Of a stretch of DNA of 64,000 bases, positions 9,293 to 20,241 are shown in pieces (position 1 is the first letter of the stretch; every line of letters begins with the position of its first letter). Both the position numbers and the translations under genes were made by a program. This DNA comes from Gonatopus flavifemur. Lineage: Eukaryota > Arthropoda > Insecta > Hymenoptera > Dryinidae. The stretch spans positions 124,001 through 188,000 of the forward strand of contig JAFFJZ010000017.1 in NCBI GenBank assembly GCA_018340375.1. The letters run 5' to 3'. The notes below the pieces were generated by a model, which was given only the letters and a program-made list of their open reading frames with translations, was not told where the DNA came from and did not search any database.

Positions 9293-12200
9293 TAAGGAAT
9301 AGAACAGTCCAAACAACCATGCACGGCAGTTTGATGAGTTCATGCACAAATCGTGTTTGAATGTATCCAATTTCCGTACATACACTTTAAATTCGAATGT
9401 TTTATTTTGATACACTGAGAGTTTGAAGCCTGTAGTCGCTTTTAAAACGCTTCAAAGCATGTAAATATATCCATAAAATGGATAAAATATTCAATTATCA
9501 AATACTTGATTTCAGACATTAACAGATTTGTATATTTTTAAGTGTTCAACAAGTGTGTAAATGATTTAAATACTGTGATTATATTAACATGAAACACTTG
9601 AATTTACATTTTCCGCTCCCTTTGTGCTTGAATGCATTTGATAACTGGAAAAAAACTTCTATAATTTTGCCGCCCCCTGAAATTTGCCGCCCTGGGCTAT
9701 AGACCCTTGAGCCCCGCCCTAAAGACGTCCCTGCGTAGCAGGTGTTATTGCTGTGCATGCTCTTATTATTCGATCTTTCATGTCATCGCGTGTTGTTGGA
9801 GGTTCACGGAATACAACATTTTTTATGTAACCCCACAAGAAAAAATCAGGCGACGTCAGATCTGGCGACCTAGGTGGCCATCGCACAGGTCTTCCACGGC
9901 CAATCCACCTTCTGGGAAACTTCTCGTCCAGAAATTTTCGAACAATTCGCATGTAATGAGGAGGTGCTTCATCCTGTTGGAACCACATCCTTGATCTCAC
10001 GTCAAGACTTACGTCTTCCATAAGAGCAGGGAGTTCAAAATGCAAAAAACGAAGATACTCCGCGCCAGTCAGGTTTCCTTAAAAAAAATACGGCCCTATG
10101 ATCCTGGAATCTACAATCCCGAACCAAACGTTCACACTCCAACGGTGTTGACGATTAATTGTACGGACCCAGTGAGGATTCTGAGCACTCCAATAATGGC
10201 AATTGTGCCTATTGAGAATTCCAACATTGTGAAATATTGCCTCATTAGAGAACATAACGTGATGAGAGAAAGTGGGATCTTCTTCAATTCTCCGTTGGGC
10301 CCACGTGCAGAAGTTCAATCTTGTTATGAAATCCTCAGCTGTTAGAGATTGCACCAAAGTGATATGGTACGGATGATAATCCAACGTTTTCAAGATACGC
10401 TAAGCTGTGGATCGAGGAATCCCGGTCATTTTCTCAATATCCCGAAGACTGATATGGGGATTGATATGAATTAATGCCAGCACAGCCAGCGATCTCACAT
10501 CAGGATCATTGTCATCCGCATAAACTTTCCTGTTCCTCTGACGTTGGAGGAGAACTTGACGAGCACGTTGTTCAAGAAATCGGATCGTAATGCGATTTGG
10601 ACACCTCCGATCCGGAAAACGACGTTGAAACGTTCTCACAGCTTCAACAGAATTTCCCCGTGCTTCACCAAAACACAACAAAACCTCAACAATATCGTTT
10701 GGCGCGTAATCGGACATGATATTTAGAAATGTGTTTCCCCCAAATGATAACAGAGAACTGAGCAGTTTGGGAATGCTAAACTTCTAAGGTATTCGTGAAT
10801 ACCTTACACGTGAATCGAAACAATAACAATTTCCAAGAACAAAACCAAAACAAAACACAACCGACGGCAATTTCCGGGAGATGAGAAACACTCAAGAGTT
10901 GAGCATTATGTTAGACAGAATACAATCCGAGAGTTTGAGAATTCTCATTTTCTCATCAATTAGAGCGCCATCTATGGGGATTTCGACAAAACGTTTGAGA
11001 CAAAAGTTCCTTGGTTTTTAGCGTAGAATCTAAACCGGTAGTAAAAAATAGGGGATTCCATTTAAAAAACATGAGTTGACCTCAGAATGACCTTGAAAGT
11101 GGGATCTGAGGTCAAAGCCAAGTTCACAATCGGATGTCCCCCTCAGATTCTTACATTTTTTTCCCGGAACATTTTCTTCTGAATCTATTCGTTTTCGAGA
11201 TATTCTAAGTGACAGATTAAAATGGGACACCCTGTATATAATCAACGGAAACAATTCTCTGTCATAAGAGGACCTCCAAATTCAATTATAGAACCTGAAA
11301 GTCCAACCACATTATATAAAAAAAATATACAAAGTATGTATACATATTTTTTTTATGAAATATCATTTTTTTCATATTTATGAATTATAATGTATTCAAA
11401 TATAGTATAGAAAAACTTACACACGTTTTATGATAATAGAGTTGCTGGATACTTCCCCACAATCTGAGGTTCTCAGTTTTTTGTTGCGACAACAAAATAT
11501 AATTCCAAACGAAGGTAAGCATGTCAAAATACCGGTTTTGATAAGTTCTTCAGAGTCGAAGAGGATCCATTAAATGGAAATATTAATCATCACTTGATGT
11601 TTGAAAATTTGGAAGATAATGAAAACGATGCAACAGTAGAAAAAGAAGAAGAACAACAACAACAAGAGAAAGAGGAAGAAAGGGACGAAGGTGTACATAA
11701 TGAAAACGAATCAAATCCGGAACTTCAAGTTATGGATGAAAACCAACATGATTTTCACAATTTAGTAGATCATCTTCATGATGAGCAAAAATGTTGTGGT
11801 GAGTTTTAATGACATTAAGAAGAATTAAACACTTTTTTGTCTATTTAATCAATATTATTTATAGGAGGATGCAAAGGTATTCTTCTACAACTTTTACAAA
11901 AACAAAATAGGATTTTGGTAAGCTCGGAGAATCGTCACAACAATAATAATAATAATGGAAACGTGATTGCGGAAAATTATGATTCATTGCCAAAGTTACC
12001 TCTGCACCGTCTGGAGGATTTATTAACTTTTGATAAGGAATTTCAGAACAATGGACGTCTTTGTAGACAATTTGTAATTGAAATATTTATATTTTATTCA
12101 ATTTCTGTCTTGAATAATTAGAAAATGGTCGAAATTGTACAATTTCATTCATTTGAGCAAACTATTGAAGTATATAGATTGAATCTTGTTTGATAATTTG

Positions 12201-12616
12201 GACTATCTTGAAATTATTCATCCATTTTTATGTATATGTGAACTATATATATTACAAAATATTAATATAAACAACATTACAGGAGAGAAAAATAGCTTCG
12301 ATTGGAGGCGAAAATATGCCTAAATTTGTTGCAAACATCATGAGAGAAGTTTTAACAGACGAACTTACTATGCAGTTAACTTGGGTCGCAACGGTTCCCG
12401 GAGAAATCAAAGTCAGTGATTTGAATTTTCCTCAAGTGATAATTAGTAAGTTTTATTTAATTTCATGTCAATTCATTAGAATCATCATTGACAATTATGA
12501 AATATTTCAGGAGTTATGAGAGCCAAGTTTGATCAATCTACGGAAAATTAAATCACAAAACGTATCCAAATTTGGATCCAGAAACCTGGGGATCGAATAC
12601 GTAATAGAAACAGAAA

Positions 12617-13015
12617 ACTACCCGTACAGCACAATCACCGATCCTCCACCTAAGACTTCGGTGGACCAGAGGTGGAGAATTGGTGGAGAAATGGGAGCCG
12701 TGGAAATAAGGGAGAAATAAGGAAGAGCTCCGTTGAGGCAACGGAGAGGCGACGGAGAAATGTCCGCCCCCTGTATTTTCATTAAAACTTAAATTCGTGA
12801 ATTCATACATTCAGATTTGGTTACGCAAATGCACCAATAAGAATTATATCGAAAATACAGGGGGCGGACATTTCTCCGTCGCCTCTCCGTTGTCTCAACG
12901 GAGACTCTCCCTTATTTCTCCCTTATTTCCACGGCTCCCATTTCTCCACCAATTCTCCACCTCCAATCCACCGGAGTCCTAGGTGGAGGATCGGTGGTTG
13001 TGCTGTACGGGTAGT
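12617..13015. mobile_element. Foldback MITE with long GA/CT-rich arms
   Basis: A 399-bp element with inverted arms of about 170 bp starting ACTACCCGTACAGCACAA, separated by a loop of about 60 bp near 12787-12850. The left arm is strongly purine-rich ('GGTGGAGAA', 'AATAAGGGAGAAATAAGG') and the right arm pyrimidine-rich. No clear target duplication. It lies just downstream of the DUF4806-like gene. Confidence 0.85.
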
Positions 13016-13235
13016 CAAAGCGCAAGAGCTGCAAGTTGTCAGAGGAGAAAATAAGCAAACTTGAATATTTTAGACTAGTTTTCCACACATCACACTTTAC
13101 TAGCATAGTTTCCATCTGTCCAATTGTTCCGTATTTGAAGAGAGATGAAAAATAATTTCATATGCGAGGGTTACCAGCAGAATAATCGCATAAGTCTGTC
13201 TTATTCATATGACTGTTGCCACGTGAGTCGTATAA
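13016..13235. other. Short spacer, no feature recognised
   Basis: Unique-looking AT-rich sequence between the foldback element and the left end of the first family A transposon. It ends in ATAA (13232-13235), which is repeated after the transposon. Confidence 0.3.
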
Positions 13236-14202
13236 GGGGTAAAATTCGCCAAGTGTTCCCACCTGAAAATTTCAATCTCATCAATGTTGATGAAACTCCA
13301 TGAATTTGTTGTACTAGTGACCCCCTTCAAATTTTGTCAACACCAGGTTTCTAGGAAGTCAGGTTTTCGTGATACAGGGGTTTAAATTTTCAAGATTTTT
13401 TTTTATCTGCGTTTTTTCGAAAAATCATCATCCTCATTGATTCCATTTAATGAAAATATAGAATCATTGATATTGTTAGGATTTTTTCTGAATTTTACGA
13501 TAAAAATACTTTCATCCATGCAGAAGGAATATTTCACATAGAAATTCGATTCTTAAAAGTATTTTTGCATTTTTCGGTCACTGCGCCCCTTTTGATATTG
13601 ATGAGACCTTGATAAATCGGAAGCTTGATTCCTTAGCTTCAAAATCATACAGGTTCAAAAATGGGACGAAGAAATTTCCCCAAGGTACAGAGTTCCAAGT
13701 GTGTACGTATCGTACATTGAGGACGTGACGATCACACCATCGATTCTCAGTGTATTGTTTTATGAAAAAAGTAATTATCAAATTTATTTTCTCAATTTTG
13801 CCTACCACATTGCTCAATACAACCATCTAGATTACCCCTTTCAAATGAATAATTGATTCACGACACACGGTTGAAGAAAACACGTCATACTTTATATTAC
13901 AACATTATTGTAATAATTAGTCATACCAATTTGTCATCTTGGACCCATTAAATTTCTTTTTATTGATAATCAATTTTTATGGGAACGCGGCCACTGTAAC
14001 TGGTAAAAGTAACTGTAAGTAGTGACTTTCTTTGTACAAGTTATAGTACTCTGATTATTTACAAAATCGAATTATTGCTACATAAATGTACAGAATGATA
14101 TTAAACAATTCGCAGTATTTATAATTATCAATCTTCTGATCCTTCTGAAAGGTTGTTCCTATACTCTAATTTTTATGCCTTCTTCGGGTCTTTGGGAATA
14201 TA

Positions 14203-15666
14203 TCACTCGTATTGCACTGCCGAAGAGTGAGTTTTAAGAATAAACGATGAATGTTCCATAGGTATTACACAATGGTATTTGAAAGTTCCTGCTATCGTTT
14301 TTGCAGATGAAAATCGTTTTTCAAGTGCTTTCGTAGCCTCTATATGAGTACTCTTTGGACTGAAAAAAATTACAATTTCTTCCAAATGTTCTTTAGCCCA
14401 CTGATAAAGAGCATCCGCAGTCAAAATTTGATTTTCATTTGATGATGCTTGCAGACTTGCACGTGCTGCAAGTGTCTTCAAATTTCCACCAATACCGTCG
14501 CAAGGTCCTTTGCCATGTGCACTTGCATGAAAATGCCACTCAGCCGCAATTCCAAAATCATGTTCATGATGTAGAAGATTTGCAAAATTATATTTATTTT
14601 CAAAATGTTGCGATGCTCCATCAGTGAAGTAGAAGATTTTTTCACGTTCAAAATTATCTTGCAAATACTTTGTAATAATTTTTTGGAATTCATGAACAGC
14701 TACCGTATCATGAGTCAGATTATCAGACAAAATTGCTATACTGCGATGTCTCAACTCATCTGTTCTGTAATAAATTACTGTTGTGAAAATGGTAACTTGG
14801 TTGTTATTCGAATGAAACGATTGAATAGCATTCTGAGCAATAAATGCATAGTTTTCAGCAAAATCACATGTAACTATGAATTCTCCGGCCTTCAAATTAT
14901 CCTTGGGATTCTTAAGAAAGGACGATTGCTCCTTTGCTATAAAAGCGTGAGATTTCAACTTATGTAACCGTTCACAGAGATCCTCCACGAAATCTCCTGT
15001 GTCTGCTATTTCAGTTTTCAAAGTGCCGCGATCAGTTTGTTGCCAAATTTGATATTCTACTCTCTCAATGTACTGGTCTGTAAGATTCGATTGAAGAAAA
15101 TCCCTAAAATTGTCTATTCCAGGACACGCTAAACACTTGTCCAGATAGCATTCAGAAGTAGGATTATCAAATACAAGCATTTTAATAGCATCGTGGTGAG
15201 AAGTCATGGGGGAATTTGTCGCAGACGTGAGTTTTTGTAAACTTATGGCATCTAGCATTAAATTCACATTTTCATGATAAACACACACGCATACGGTATG
15301 AGTTTTAGAAGCTCCAGCGAGTACACAATTGCGAGGTCTCAGCTGTGAAAATTTCGATAAGCTCACATCAACTGTAGGATTCTTCAATTTGAATGAAGAA
15401 TACAATTCAGCAAGATTGCATAAAATCAATCTTTTTTGAACATGTTCACGCGTTCCATCATTAGTCTTGATCGAAACATAATCCTTCATGCCTGGCAATA
15501 TCCGGCTATTTTCATCATCCAAGTAAAATGCTATGATGGAATTTTCAATCTCGCAAGATAACTTTCGTCCTCTCTTTGGATTTGGTGATGTTAGAATCCC
15601 GTTTTCAGCTACCAACTGTATGGCTTTCCTAGCTTGACGTCCCGAAGCGTTGAATTCAGTAGCCAA
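14203..15666 (-). CDS. Family A transposase core, intact 487-codon frame
   Basis: The longest undamaged transposase frame in the window. A helix-turn-helix-like start (residues 1-30, 'NASGRQARKAIQLVAENGI') is followed by a conserved 'SQLRPRNCVLAG' block and a Cys cluster 'CYLDKCLACPG' at about 173-183. The probable catalytic motifs are 'CDFAENY' (267-273), 'YFTDGASQHFENKYNF' (346-361), and 'AEWHFHASAHGKGPCDGIGG' (375-394). These three blocks are characteristic of a family common in aphids, ants and cnidarians. The Asp/Glu in them are reasonable DDE candidates, but I have not aligned them. The frame continues upstream past a single TAA (15682-15684, in '..LAPK*WGRR..'), so the ATG at 15666 is an internal methionine and the full protein is truncated. 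Confidence 0.8.
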   Translation of the reverse strand: MATEFNASGRQARKAIQLVAENGILTSPNPKRGRKLSCEIENSIIAFYLDDENSRILPGMKDYVSIKTNDGTREHVQKRLILCNLAELYSSFKLKNPTVDVSLSKFSQLRPRNCVLAGASKTHTVCVCVYHENVNLMLDAISLQKLTSATNSPMTSHHDAIKMLVFDNPTSECYLDKCLACPGIDNFRDFLQSNLTDQYIERVEYQIWQQTDRGTLKTEIADTGDFVEDLCERLHKLKSHAFIAKEQSSFLKNPKDNLKAGEFIVTCDFAENYAFIAQNAIQSFHSNNNQVTIFTTVIYYRTDELRHRSIAILSDNLTHDTVAVHEFQKIITKYLQDNFEREKIFYFTDGASQHFENKYNFANLLHHEHDFGIAAEWHFHASAHGKGPCDGIGGNLKTLAARASLQASSNENQILTADALYQWAKEHLEEIVIFFSPKSTHIEATKALEKRFSSAKTIAGTFKYHCVIPMEHSSFILKTHSSAVQYE

Positions 15667-16490
15667 TGTCCTTCGTCCCCATTATTTTGGAGCAAGGGTT
15701 AGAAGCAAAATCTTCTCTGAGTAACTGGAAGACTGTTTGAATTTTTCTTTGATTTGATCGAGAACTTCAATAGCTGATCCATGATGTTTTATTGACACTT
15801 TCGATTTAAATTCTCAGACATTTTTGTTGATGGAACGGAAAAATCTTCTTCATTTATATCAAAAGTTTCCTCCTCGTTAATTTCAAGGTGTGGGACATCA
15901 TCCTCTTCTTCGAATAACGTTTGATCCTAAGAGATAATAGAAATTTCTCAATTATCCCAGTTTTCTCCTCATTAGAACATTCTGGGGCTGCACTGAGAAG
16001 AATAAATAGTGGACTCAACTACGCACGACAGTTGGATACGTTCAAATGCAATACTTCTTTGATTCAATTAGATTTGTAGTTGACTCAACTACGAATACTT
16101 GAATGAACCTTGAATTCAAATTGAATTGACGAAGGATTGTATTTGAACGTATCCAACTGTCGTGCGTAGTTGCCTCCATTATCTTTTTTCTCAATGTATA
16201 CTGTGTACTTTTTTGATGAATCGAATAATAAAGCGGAACTACCTCAAGTGAATTATTCTCGCATGTATCCATCTGAACAGACTGGACATCGTACAAAGGT
16301 GACATTGAAGATAGTACAGTCATGTCTTTCCTGCAACTACTACATATTCGGGTATCAGAAGGTAGATGATATTTTTTTCTCAGATTTGAAGATAAGGTTC
16401 GAAGATCTGAAGATTTTTTGTGACAGGGATATTGAAATGGATTGAAACAACGATCACCTGAACTCCTTCGTTTCATTGTGTTATTACATG
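15667..16490 (-). pseudogene. Family A transposase N-terminal region, broken
   Basis: Upstream continuation of the 487-codon frame. It includes 'LDQIKEKFKQSSSYSEKILL', which parallels 'LDQIKQKYKTSSSASEKVLL' in copy 2, and the premature stop 15682-15684. Farther upstream is a Cys/His-rich segment, 'DRCFNPFQYPCHKKSSDLRTLSSNL..' followed by 'ICSSCRK' (about 16290-16465). It resembles the matching segment in copy 2 and may bind zinc. A MITE (15991-16196) is inserted between these parts. One or more introns may also be present. Confidence 0.65.
15991..16196. mobile_element. MITE with CACTGAGAA ends inside family A copy 1
   Basis: It begins CACTGAGAAGAATAAATAG and ends CTTTTTTCTCAATG, then TA. Inner mirrored sequence 'CAACTACGCACGACAGTTGG' appears inverted near 16155-16175. 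The dinucleotide on the left is TG instead of TA, so one target copy has mutated. It interrupts the transposase N-terminal region. Confidence 0.75.
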
Positions 16491-16499
16491 GAGGAAAAA

Positions 16500-16980
16500 G
16501 TCCTTCCTCAATAGAATAATTCAGCAGAAAATCAATCACAAAAACTTCATGAACAAGAAAGTTTCGCTGATTTGATATTTATCTCTGTACATTCAAAACG
16601 ACACAAAACCGTTGATGAGTTCAGATTGGAGAGAATGAGGTTGGTTAGGTTACAAATAAAAAAGAATCAGGTTGCCCTGGAAACATCCACAGTCACTATT
16701 CAATCGAAGCTTCAGGGCAGAAGTTTATATGATCGATAAGAATGAATTCAAATCCTCAGTGAATTAGAATCAGAGAATAACATTAAGAATCAGGAGATAT
16801 TTGATTCCTGGAAGTGATTTTCACTGATAATGATACAGAAAATTACGGCAGAATGAATTATTCATTAGCATGAAATATTATTACACAATGTTGGCGTAGT
16901 GTTGTATTTATACACGATGGTAGCGGATGGACGTGTGAGGTCTGAGCACCTAAACCCCTCTGTAATTTCGAGGAATCTTC
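16500..16980. other. Inner flank of family A right arm; shares a repeat with the window end
   Basis: No reading frame is supported. The stretch 16841-16895, from 'ACGGCAGAATGAATTATTCA' to 'ATTATTACACAATGTT', recurs inverted at 63947-64000, so a dispersed repeat lies here. Confidence 0.5.
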
Positions 16981-17414
16981 TTATCCCATTTCTTAATCTG
17001 TATGATTTTGAAGCTAAAGAATCAAGCTTTCGATTTATCAAGGTTTCATCAATATCAAAAGGGGCGCAGTGACCGAAAAATGCAAAAATACTTTTGAAAA
17101 TCGAATTTCTATGTGAAATATTCCTTCTGCATGAATGAAAGTATTTTTATCGTCAAATTTAGAAAAAAAACCCAACGATATCAATGATAACATATTTTCA
17201 TTAAATGGAATTATTAAGGATGATGATTTTTCGAAAAAACGCAGATCAAAAAAATCTTGAAAATTTAAACCCCTGTATCACGAAAACCTGACTTCCTAGA
17301 AACCTGGTGTTAACACAATTTGAAGAGGGTCACTAGTACAACAAATTCATGGAATTTCATCAACATTGATGAGATTGAAATTTTCAGGTGGGAACACTTG
17401 GCGAATTTTACCCC

Positions 17415-18117
17415 ATAAATTATACAAACATATCTTTTTATACAAATTATGAGTACTTTCAAAATTCTATCTCACTTATTCAAAAGTTACAGTTTTTAGA
17501 AGGTGAATTTGTGTTGAAGCTACTTACTTCATTAAAATAATTGATGCATCATCATCATTTTGATATCTTTATTAGTATTATTAGCAATATAAATCAGTAT
17601 TCCAATGTGATAAAAATGATCATTATCGAATGTTGTGTTTTTAATGCAAAAATTATATTCATCATAAGAATATGTTTGACTATTATGTTCAACAATCGCA
17701 TGTAATGGAGGAATTTAAATATAAAAGCGGAAAGTTTCAAAAATTATTCTTCATAATTTATTCACGTGATAATAAACTTTATTTCATTTCATATATTTTG
17801 CACATGTAAAATACAACTTTATCTTATAAAAATGATGAGAAATGACTATATGAAGCACAATGAGAAGAAAATGTTATTTTTCCAATTACAAATGTAATTT
17901 CAACCTTTATACAAATTTAGATTTCTTCTAGCACCGTAAGACTGATACTAAGTACTAAAAATCACTTCTTCCGAAAGATTCATATGAGAAACATTCGTTT
18001 CCTATTCGTTTGGATAATTTGTAATAATGATGAATAATAATTCCATTGATTCAACCATATAATCATTCAATTTATAGCATAATTTAATTTTAATCTAACA
18101 ATTATCACTTCAGAGTA
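17415..18117. other. AT-rich stretch without recognisable feature
   Basis: About 700 bases of very AT-rich sequence between family A copy 1 and the next repeats. I see no supported gene, inverted end or tandem repeat. Confidence 0.3.
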
Positions 18118-18670
18118 AACAAAAAAACTCCAAAAAAGTAAAAAAAATAACGCCAAGTACATGAAAATCCCAAAAACAAAGGATGAAAAAATCTCAAAAC
18201 ACATTCTAAAGGAAAATTTCACTGCATTCAGAATTTCGAGGGGATATAAAAGGATATGCTCCATTTGAAAAAAAAAGATATGAAATCAATATGAGCGACC
18301 AAGTACATTGGTTATCCAAAGGATATGTGAAAGATTTTTGTTATATCGTAACTTCAGTTTGTTGAAACTGTATTGAAGGTAATTGATGATTTTCAGAAAA
18401 GCATTATTGTATTAAAAAAATTAATAAAACAAGCGTATCGTTCTGTCCGTATATATAGATACCAAAAAGTAAAAAAAAGTAGAATTCCACAAAACATACA
18501 AATGTCTCAGAAAAACCCCTAAAAACTCCAACACAATAAAAAATAACGTCAAATCCCAAAAACCATACAAACGTTTCACAATAACACTTGAAAAAAAATA
18601 CTTCACTCTTTCCAAAAGATTACTTGATATAACAAATATACCATCGAAAAAAAAGATGTGAAAGGCAACC
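18118..18670. repeat. Two diverged copies of a dispersed repeat (R1)
   Basis: 18118-18400 starts 'CAAAAAAACTCCAAAAAAGT' and contains 'GCCAAGTACATGAAAAT', 'AAAGATATGAAATCAATATG' and 'ACCAAGTACATTGGTTATCC'. A more worn copy occupies about 18465-18670. A third copy is the left part of the foldback at 19511. Coding is unlikely. Confidence 0.6.
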
Positions 18671-18879
18671 CTGTTTCGGAATTCGCATCAACCAGCAACA
18701 CTGGGCGTGGCCGATGGTAGAAGTTTTTAGCCTTTATTATATACAAATGAATTTCTATAGAACATTAAACAAGAAATTTAAATGATATAATTTCATAAAT
18801 TACATTCATTATCTATTCACTATTCTGTTCCATTATTTGTTCACGATTCTGATCGCAGAATAGTGGATTCCATTAGAGA

Positions 18880-19505
18880 TCATGGTATATCCATTATACT
18901 TTTGCCTGTAAAAAAATAGCAAATAAACTTCAATAATCACCCTTGAGCAGGCTCGGTTTGACCTTTTTCATCGATTGCCTATGATCCTAATTAGAGAAAT
19001 CGACAGTGGAGCATGCCGAAGTAGCTGGTCATCTGGTTTTGATCAGCTACTTCGGAAGGCTCCCCTGGTGAAAATAAAGTGTTACACTGTAGTTACAGTG
19101 CAATGCGAGGTTCATCCGAATGTACCCGGAGTGGTGTTTCGCGCCGTGGAATGCATCGCAAATGTATTTTGTTACACTTCGTTTTTACCAGGGTCCAGTA
19201 GTTGACTGTCCGTCAGAACTTATGGTATATCTCTGACTTTCTGGTATGTGGAGGAATTGCAAATAAACTTGAATCTCTTCCCTTGAGCATGCTTGATATG
19301 ATCCATTTGATCATTTTCCAACGACTCTAGCAGGAGAACCTGATAGTAGATTGTTTGTAAGGGGGTTATGGTATATCCGATAAGATTTCACCTAAAAAGT
19401 AATGCATAAATTTGAATCATTATTCTCGACTAGACCTTGTATGATTTATTTGATCATCAGCCTGTGGTTCTGGTGGTAAGAACCAACAGTAGCAGACTGT
19501 TCATA
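18880..19505. repeat. Diverged tandem repeats, unit about 150 bp
   Basis: Three worn units share the order 'GGTATATC..', 'CTT(TT)GCCTG', 'CAAATAAACTT', 'CCTTGAGCA(G/T)GCT', and 'GATC..TTTTC'. They start near 18885, 19222 and 19368. The first two are separated by a short palindrome and a MITE inserted at 19013-19193. Similar words recur at 21240-21690, so this is one dispersed family. Confidence 0.5.
19063..19193. mobile_element. Small foldback MITE of the CCCTGG(T) group, preceded by a short palindrome
   Basis: Begins CCCTGGTGAAAATAAAGTG and ends with the complement of CCCTGGTAAAAACGAAGTG. Directly before it (19013-19060) is a short hairpin, 'GCCGAAGTAGCTG'...'CAGCTACTTCGG'. That hairpin resembles the larger palindrome at 63576-63692. 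Confidence 0.65.
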
Positions 19506-19510
19506 AGGGA

Positions 19511-20241
19511 CCCAATAAAAAAACTTCAAAAAAGTAAAAAAAATCACGCCAAGTACATGAAAATGCGGTCAATCCTAAAAAAAATCTAAAAATACATTCA
19601 AACGAAAATTCTCCTACAATAAGAATTTCGATAAGATACAACAGGCTATGCTTCACTTGAAAAAAAAAGATGTGAAATCAATATGAGCTGCCAAGTACAT
19701 TCGGTTATTCAAATGGTATGTAAACGATTTCTTGTATATTGTAACTTCAGTTCGTTTAAATTGTATTCAAAGCGATTTATGATTGTATTGAATTAACAAT
19801 ATATAGTGAGGTGAAGCAAAAATTAGGTTCAACCATTTGACATACTAGAAACAACTCTGACCTATTTGAAACTCAACGTGTTGATCGTTTCTAATATGTT
19901 TTGAAATTTTTCACATACCAGAAACAGCGCTAAGTTATTCCAAACCAAACGCGTTAGTCGTTCCAAATAGATTTTGAAATCCACGTCAATGCGGAACACT
20001 TGGCGCGGCCGATGAAGATTTGATTATCCAACGTTTTGATCACATACTTTCAACAGAATTGTTTGAATACACTTGAGGCTCAAAACTCACGTAATCGGCC
20101 GCGCCAAGTGTTCCGCATTGACGTGGATTTCAAAATCTATTTGGAACGACTAACGCGTTTGGTTTGGATTTTTTTTAGGATTGACCGCATTTTCATGTAC
20201 TTGGCGTGATTTTTTTACTTTTTTGAAGTTTTTTTATTGGG
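19511..20241. mobile_element. Foldback element (731 bp) with a second inverted pair nested at its right
   Basis: Inverted ends of about 76 bp start CCCAATAAAAAAACTTCAAA. The left part is a copy of repeat R1. Next to the right end is a second inverted pair (about 19940-20028 and 20085-20167). It starts CCAAACCAAACGCGTTAGTC and includes 'GCGGAACACTTGGCGCGGCC', which is unusually GC-rich for this region. It has no coding capacity. Confidence 0.75.

Larger units (their letters stand above)
8408..9733. mobile_element. Non-autonomous hAT element (1326 bp) inside the mariner transposase
   Basis: The ends are CAGGGGCGTCTTTA on the left and TAAAGACGTCCCTG on the right, flanked by the 8-bp duplication CGTAGCAG (8400-8407 and 9734-9741). 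Subterminal sequence is rich in GCCGCCC words at both ends, while the middle is AT-rich and holds two smaller MITEs. No transposase gene is present, so mobility must have come from a related hAT element elsewhere. Confidence 0.92.
8310..10717 (-). pseudogene. Mariner-like DDE transposase, inactive
   Basis: Starts at the ATG complementary to 10715-10717. The N-terminal helix-turn-helix segment ('YAPNDIVEVLLCFGEARGNS') matches the DUF4817-type leader common in insect mariner-like proteins. A second helix-turn-helix follows ('ISLRDIEKMTGIPRSTA'). An in-frame TAG near 10398 and a TAA near 10078 break the frame. The first catalytic aspartate is replaced, with 'FSNEAIF' where 'FSDEA' is expected. 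The second is present in 'MWFQQDEAPPHY', and the third is probably in 'PPRSPDLTSPDFFLWG' about 36 residues later. The last part is split by the insertion 8408-9733. Removing that with one CGTAGCAG joins 'ITPAT' to 'LQATVENF' in frame, and the protein ends '..HFEHLLNA'. The gene is dead by several independent lesions. Confidence 0.9.
7847..11234 (-). mobile_element. Mariner-like transposon with long inverted repeats
   Basis: Inverted ends start CAGGGTGTCCCATTTTAATC and extend for about 340 bp on each side (7847-8190 and 10880-11234). They are flanked by TA at 7845-7846 and 11235-11236, the target duplication of the Tc1/mariner/IS630 group. The minus-strand transposase lies between them. The element sits inside exon 3 of the DUF4806-like gene and is itself enlarged by a 1326-bp hAT-type insertion, so its original length was about 2.05 kb. 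Confidence 0.93.
7389..12551 (+). pseudogene. Eight-exon gene with DUF4806-like domain; exon 3 split by a mariner
   Basis: Exons by splice sites and phase: 7389-7479, 7581-7742, 7839-7846 plus 11237-11333, 11440-11514, 11556-11798, 11865-12073, 12283-12445, 12511-12551. Apart from the weak GT at 7743, introns have ordinary GT-AG ends. All junction phases agree and give an open frame of 362 codons. The middle is acidic and glutamine-rich ('EKEEEQQQQEKEEERDE'). Exon 6 has 'LPLHRLEDLLTFDKEFQNN'. Exon 7 has 'IASIGGENMPKFVANIMREV' and 'LTDELTMQLTWV', which I recognise as the layout of DUF4806 (PF16064). Exon 3 is interrupted by a 3.4-kb mariner element. Taking it out with one TA keeps the frame. 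The function of the domain is unknown. It follows the transposase-like gene on the same strand, so it is probably the accessory gene of the same transposon. A host gene is the alternative. Confidence 0.75.
13236..17414 (-). mobile_element. Family A transposon, copy 1 (4.2 kb, long TIRs, 4-bp TSD)
   Basis: Inverted repeats of about 430 bp lie at both ends (13236-13665 and about 16980-17414), starting GGGGTAAAATTCGCCAAGTG. They are flanked by ATAA (13232-13235 and 17415-17418). The arms are diverged by scattered changes and small indels. Between them is a minus-strand gene for a DDE-type protein with a Cys-rich N-terminus, described separately. The length and the 4-bp duplication match the second copy at 24151-28603, although the terminal sequences differ. 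I cannot name the superfamily from sequence alone. The 4-bp TSD makes a Chapaev- or Academ-like group worth testing. Confidence 0.85.
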
